From: Sulfurospirillum diekertiae
GTDB taxonomy: Bacteria; Campylobacterota; Campylobacteria; Campylobacterales; Sulfurospirillaceae
Direction of reading: 5' to 3'
DNA: 64,000 nucleotides
Assembly (NCBI RefSeq): GCF_002162315.1
Contig: NZ_CP021416.1
Location: 992,001-1,056,000, forward strand
Position numbers and translations under genes: made by a program. Below, piece by piece: positions 62,484-64,000 of the stretch. The notes below the pieces were generated by a model. The model did no database searches and was not told the DNA's origin. It saw only the letters and a program-made list of their open reading frames with translations. Position 1 is the stretch's first letter. Each line of letters starts with the position of its first letter.

Positions 62484-63585
62484 AAATTTTATAGAGTATG
62501 CGATTTTACTGCTCTTTAAAGACCGAAATGACCATCTTTTTAGTTTTTTGATTTTCTCTTTTATTGTCTTTATCCTAAGTTCAGTGCTTTTTATCTCTGA
62601 CTCGTTGCAATACGATCTGATTCAAAGCATCAAGTCGCATCCTCAGATTGTGGTTGAAAATATGAGAGCGGGACGCGCGTATGAGATGCACGATGGCTAT
62701 GTCTATGATATAACACAGATTACGGGTGTGAGCAACGTCGAAGGTGCTGTGGATGGTTACTATTATTTTGCTCAAAAACGGGTTTGGTTTCATGTCATTG
62801 GCGACGCTCATTTAGCCAAAGATGAGATGGTGATAGGTCAAGGCGTGCAAAAAGAGATGGCAGAGCTTTACTACAAAGATGTGTTTCATTTTCTCAATGA
62901 AGAGCGCATGATCGCCGTCAAAATCGATAAAATTGCCCCCAAAGGTACGAACATCATCTCCAACGATGCAATTTACTTAAACCCCAACACCGCACGTGCC
63001 GTTTTAGGCATGGAGATGGATGAATACTCAAAGCTCTATGTCACCGTTCCAAACCCGAATGAGGTGAGCGAAATCGCACTTAAAATTGTGCAGCTTTACC
63101 CTAGTGTCAAAGCCACTTCGCAAGCCGATGCCATCGGTGCTGTACGCCATTTGTACTATTACAAAGGGGGCATTTTCATGATTCTTTACGTGATTGCGAT
63201 GGTTTCGTTTTTCATTCTGCTTAAAAATCAGGTCGGGTTAGTCTATGGCGAAAAGAAAAAAGAGATTGCGATTTTACGCAGCCTTGGTTTTTGTATCAAA
63301 GACATTATTACGCTCAAATTTATTCAAAATGCAGTGGTTTCGATCAGTGCCTATCTTTTGGGAGTTGCTGGGGCATATATCTACGTTTTTATGGCAAATG
63401 CGCCTTATCTGCGCAACATCTTTCTTGGAAGTGAGCTTGAAAACAGCGTCTCACTCACCCCAGTGGTCGACATCAATCTGCTCTTTTTAATCTTCCTTTT
63501 TGGCGTGATTCCATTTTTGGCCTTTGTCATTTTACCTGCCTGGAAAATCGCCATCAGCGACATGAGTGAGGCGGTGAAATCATGA
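62473..63585 (+). CDS. FtsX/MacB-like ABC transporter permease
   Basis: A 370-residue permease with TM1 (about 20-42), a periplasmic domain of some 200 residues and three C-terminal helices with the FtsX-family stretch EKKKEIAILRSLGFCIKDII. Starts at ATG 62473 behind AAAGG. Permeases of this type often move lipoproteins or act mechanically rather than import solutes. It overlaps the ATPase gene (ATGA). Confidence 0.82.
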   Translation: MPSKNFIEYAILLLFKDRNDHLFSFLIFSFIVFILSSVLFISDSLQYDLIQSIKSHPQIVVENMRAGRAYEMHDGYVYDITQITGVSNVEGAVDGYYYFAQKRVWFHVIGDAHLAKDEMVIGQGVQKEMAELYYKDVFHFLNEERMIAVKIDKIAPKGTNIISNDAIYLNPNTARAVLGMEMDEYSKLYVTVPNPNEVSEIALKIVQLYPSVKATSQADAIGAVRHLYYYKGGIFMILYVIAMVSFFILLKNQVGLVYGEKKKEIAILRSLGFCIKDIITLKFIQNAVVSISAYLLGVAGAYIYVFMANAPYLRNIFLGSELENSVSLTPVVDINLLFLIFLFGVIPFLAFVILPAWKIAISDMSEAVKS

Positions 63586-64000
63586 GTAAAATTCTGATTC
63601 AAAACTTGCACAAGCTTTATAACCCCAATAAACCCAATGCCTTTTACGCGCTGAAAAATATTCACTTAAACATCGACGATGGGGAAATCATGATCTTAAA
63701 AGGGGTCAGTGGCAGTGGGAAAAGTACGCTGCTTTCATTGATAGGTGGGCTTAGTAAGCCAAGCGAAGGAGAGATTTTGGTCAATGAGCAAAATATTGCC
63801 AAACTGCCCGACATCATGAGTTCAGCTTTCCGTCACCAAGAGATAGGTTTCATCTTTCAGTCGTTCAATCTTTTAGAGGGGCTTAGTGTTTACCAGAACA
63901 TTTTAGCGCCCTTGTCACTCACGATTCTGAGCAAAGAGGCGATCCACGAAAACGTAAGTCGAGCGATGCAACTTGCTAATATTGAGCACAAAAAAGATCA
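63582..64000 (+). CDS. ABC transporter ATPase (LolD/MacB-like), cut by the window end
   Basis: The first about 139 residues are present. Walker A GVSGSGKSTLLSLIGGL and the Q-loop FIFQSFNLLEGLSVYQNI are typical of LolD/MacB/FtsE ATPases. It pairs with the permease upstream. The signature motif and Walker B lie outside the window. Confidence 0.87.
   Translation, partial: MSKILIQNLHKLYNPNKPNAFYALKNIHLNIDDGEIMILKGVSGSGKSTLLSLIGGLSKPSEGEILVNEQNIAKLPDIMSSAFRHQEIGFIFQSFNLLEGLSVYQNILAPLSLTILSKEAIHENVSRAMQLANIEHKKD

Overview
The window looks like a chromosomal segment of an anaerobic or microaerophilic Campylobacterota (Epsilonproteobacteria) bacterium, most likely a Sulfurospirillum or close relative. 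The evidence is an AT-rich sequence, a Wolinella-type mcc sulfite reductase locus with a CX15CH heme site, a Hyf-type formate hydrogenlyase flanked by two selenocysteine formate dehydrogenases, epsilon-type histidine kinase motifs (NISHQWRQPL) and Sel1-repeat cysteine-rich proteins. No rRNA, tRNA or CRISPR array was seen.

Layout. (1) 1-22134 is an arsenic/metal region. An arsenite oxidase operon (aioB and the start of aioA, minus strand) diverges from arsC, arsR-arsB and then a 13-kb plus-strand run: arsD, arsA, a second arsC, a CcdA-like protein, a thioredoxin-like lipoprotein, rhodanese, TauE/SafE, an RND tripartite pump, a CDF transporter, ArsP, a second rhodanese, a tetraheme cytochrome and a small thioredoxin. 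A convergent second RND pump (minus strand) follows. Three promoters (arsR, arsD, second RND pump) share the same near-identical ArsR-type operator fused to a -35/17-bp/-10 promoter. (2) 22.1-27.8 kb is a small mobile island with a serine recombinase, a HicAB toxin-antitoxin pair, two unrecognised genes, gene remnants and an IS21-family element sitting against the 3' stub of an outer-membrane porin gene. (3) 27.9-34.0 kb holds an MCP, a CreA-like protein, a methyltransferase, and a TonB receptor plus metal-chelate-type binding protein behind a ModE-like box. (4) 34.3-50.6 kb holds a Crp/Fnr-type regulator, Sec-formate dehydrogenase 1, hyfA-B-C-E-F-G-H-I, maturation genes, focA and Sec-formate dehydrogenase 2. 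(5) 50.8-60.4 kb is the mcc sulfite respiration locus with its two-component system. (6) 60.5-64.0 kb holds a Sel1-repeat protein, a tandem NosL protein and an ABC exporter that runs off the end.

The regions fit a metal- and sulfur-respiring lifestyle. Molybdenum or tungsten enzymes (AioA, two formate dehydrogenases) sit beside a putative ModE-controlled uptake pair. Formate can be imported by FocA and split to H2 and CO2 by FDH-Hyf, and sulfite can be reduced by MccA with its dedicated cytochrome synthase.

The most unusual signal is not a gene. The 10-bp palindrome TTACATGTAA occurs 22 times by eye in 64 kb, inside and outside genes and on all kinds of loci, about two orders of magnitude above a rough composition estimate. 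It behaves like a highly iterated palindrome (compare HIP1 of cyanobacteria), leaves recurrent Leu-His-Val-Lys and Thr-Cys-Lys peptides in unrelated proteins, and is absent from the mobile island. A second window-wide signal is a set of at least five genes that read cleanly only if one base is removed from a homopolymer, which points either to homopolymer overcalls in the assembly or to slippage-prone tracts.
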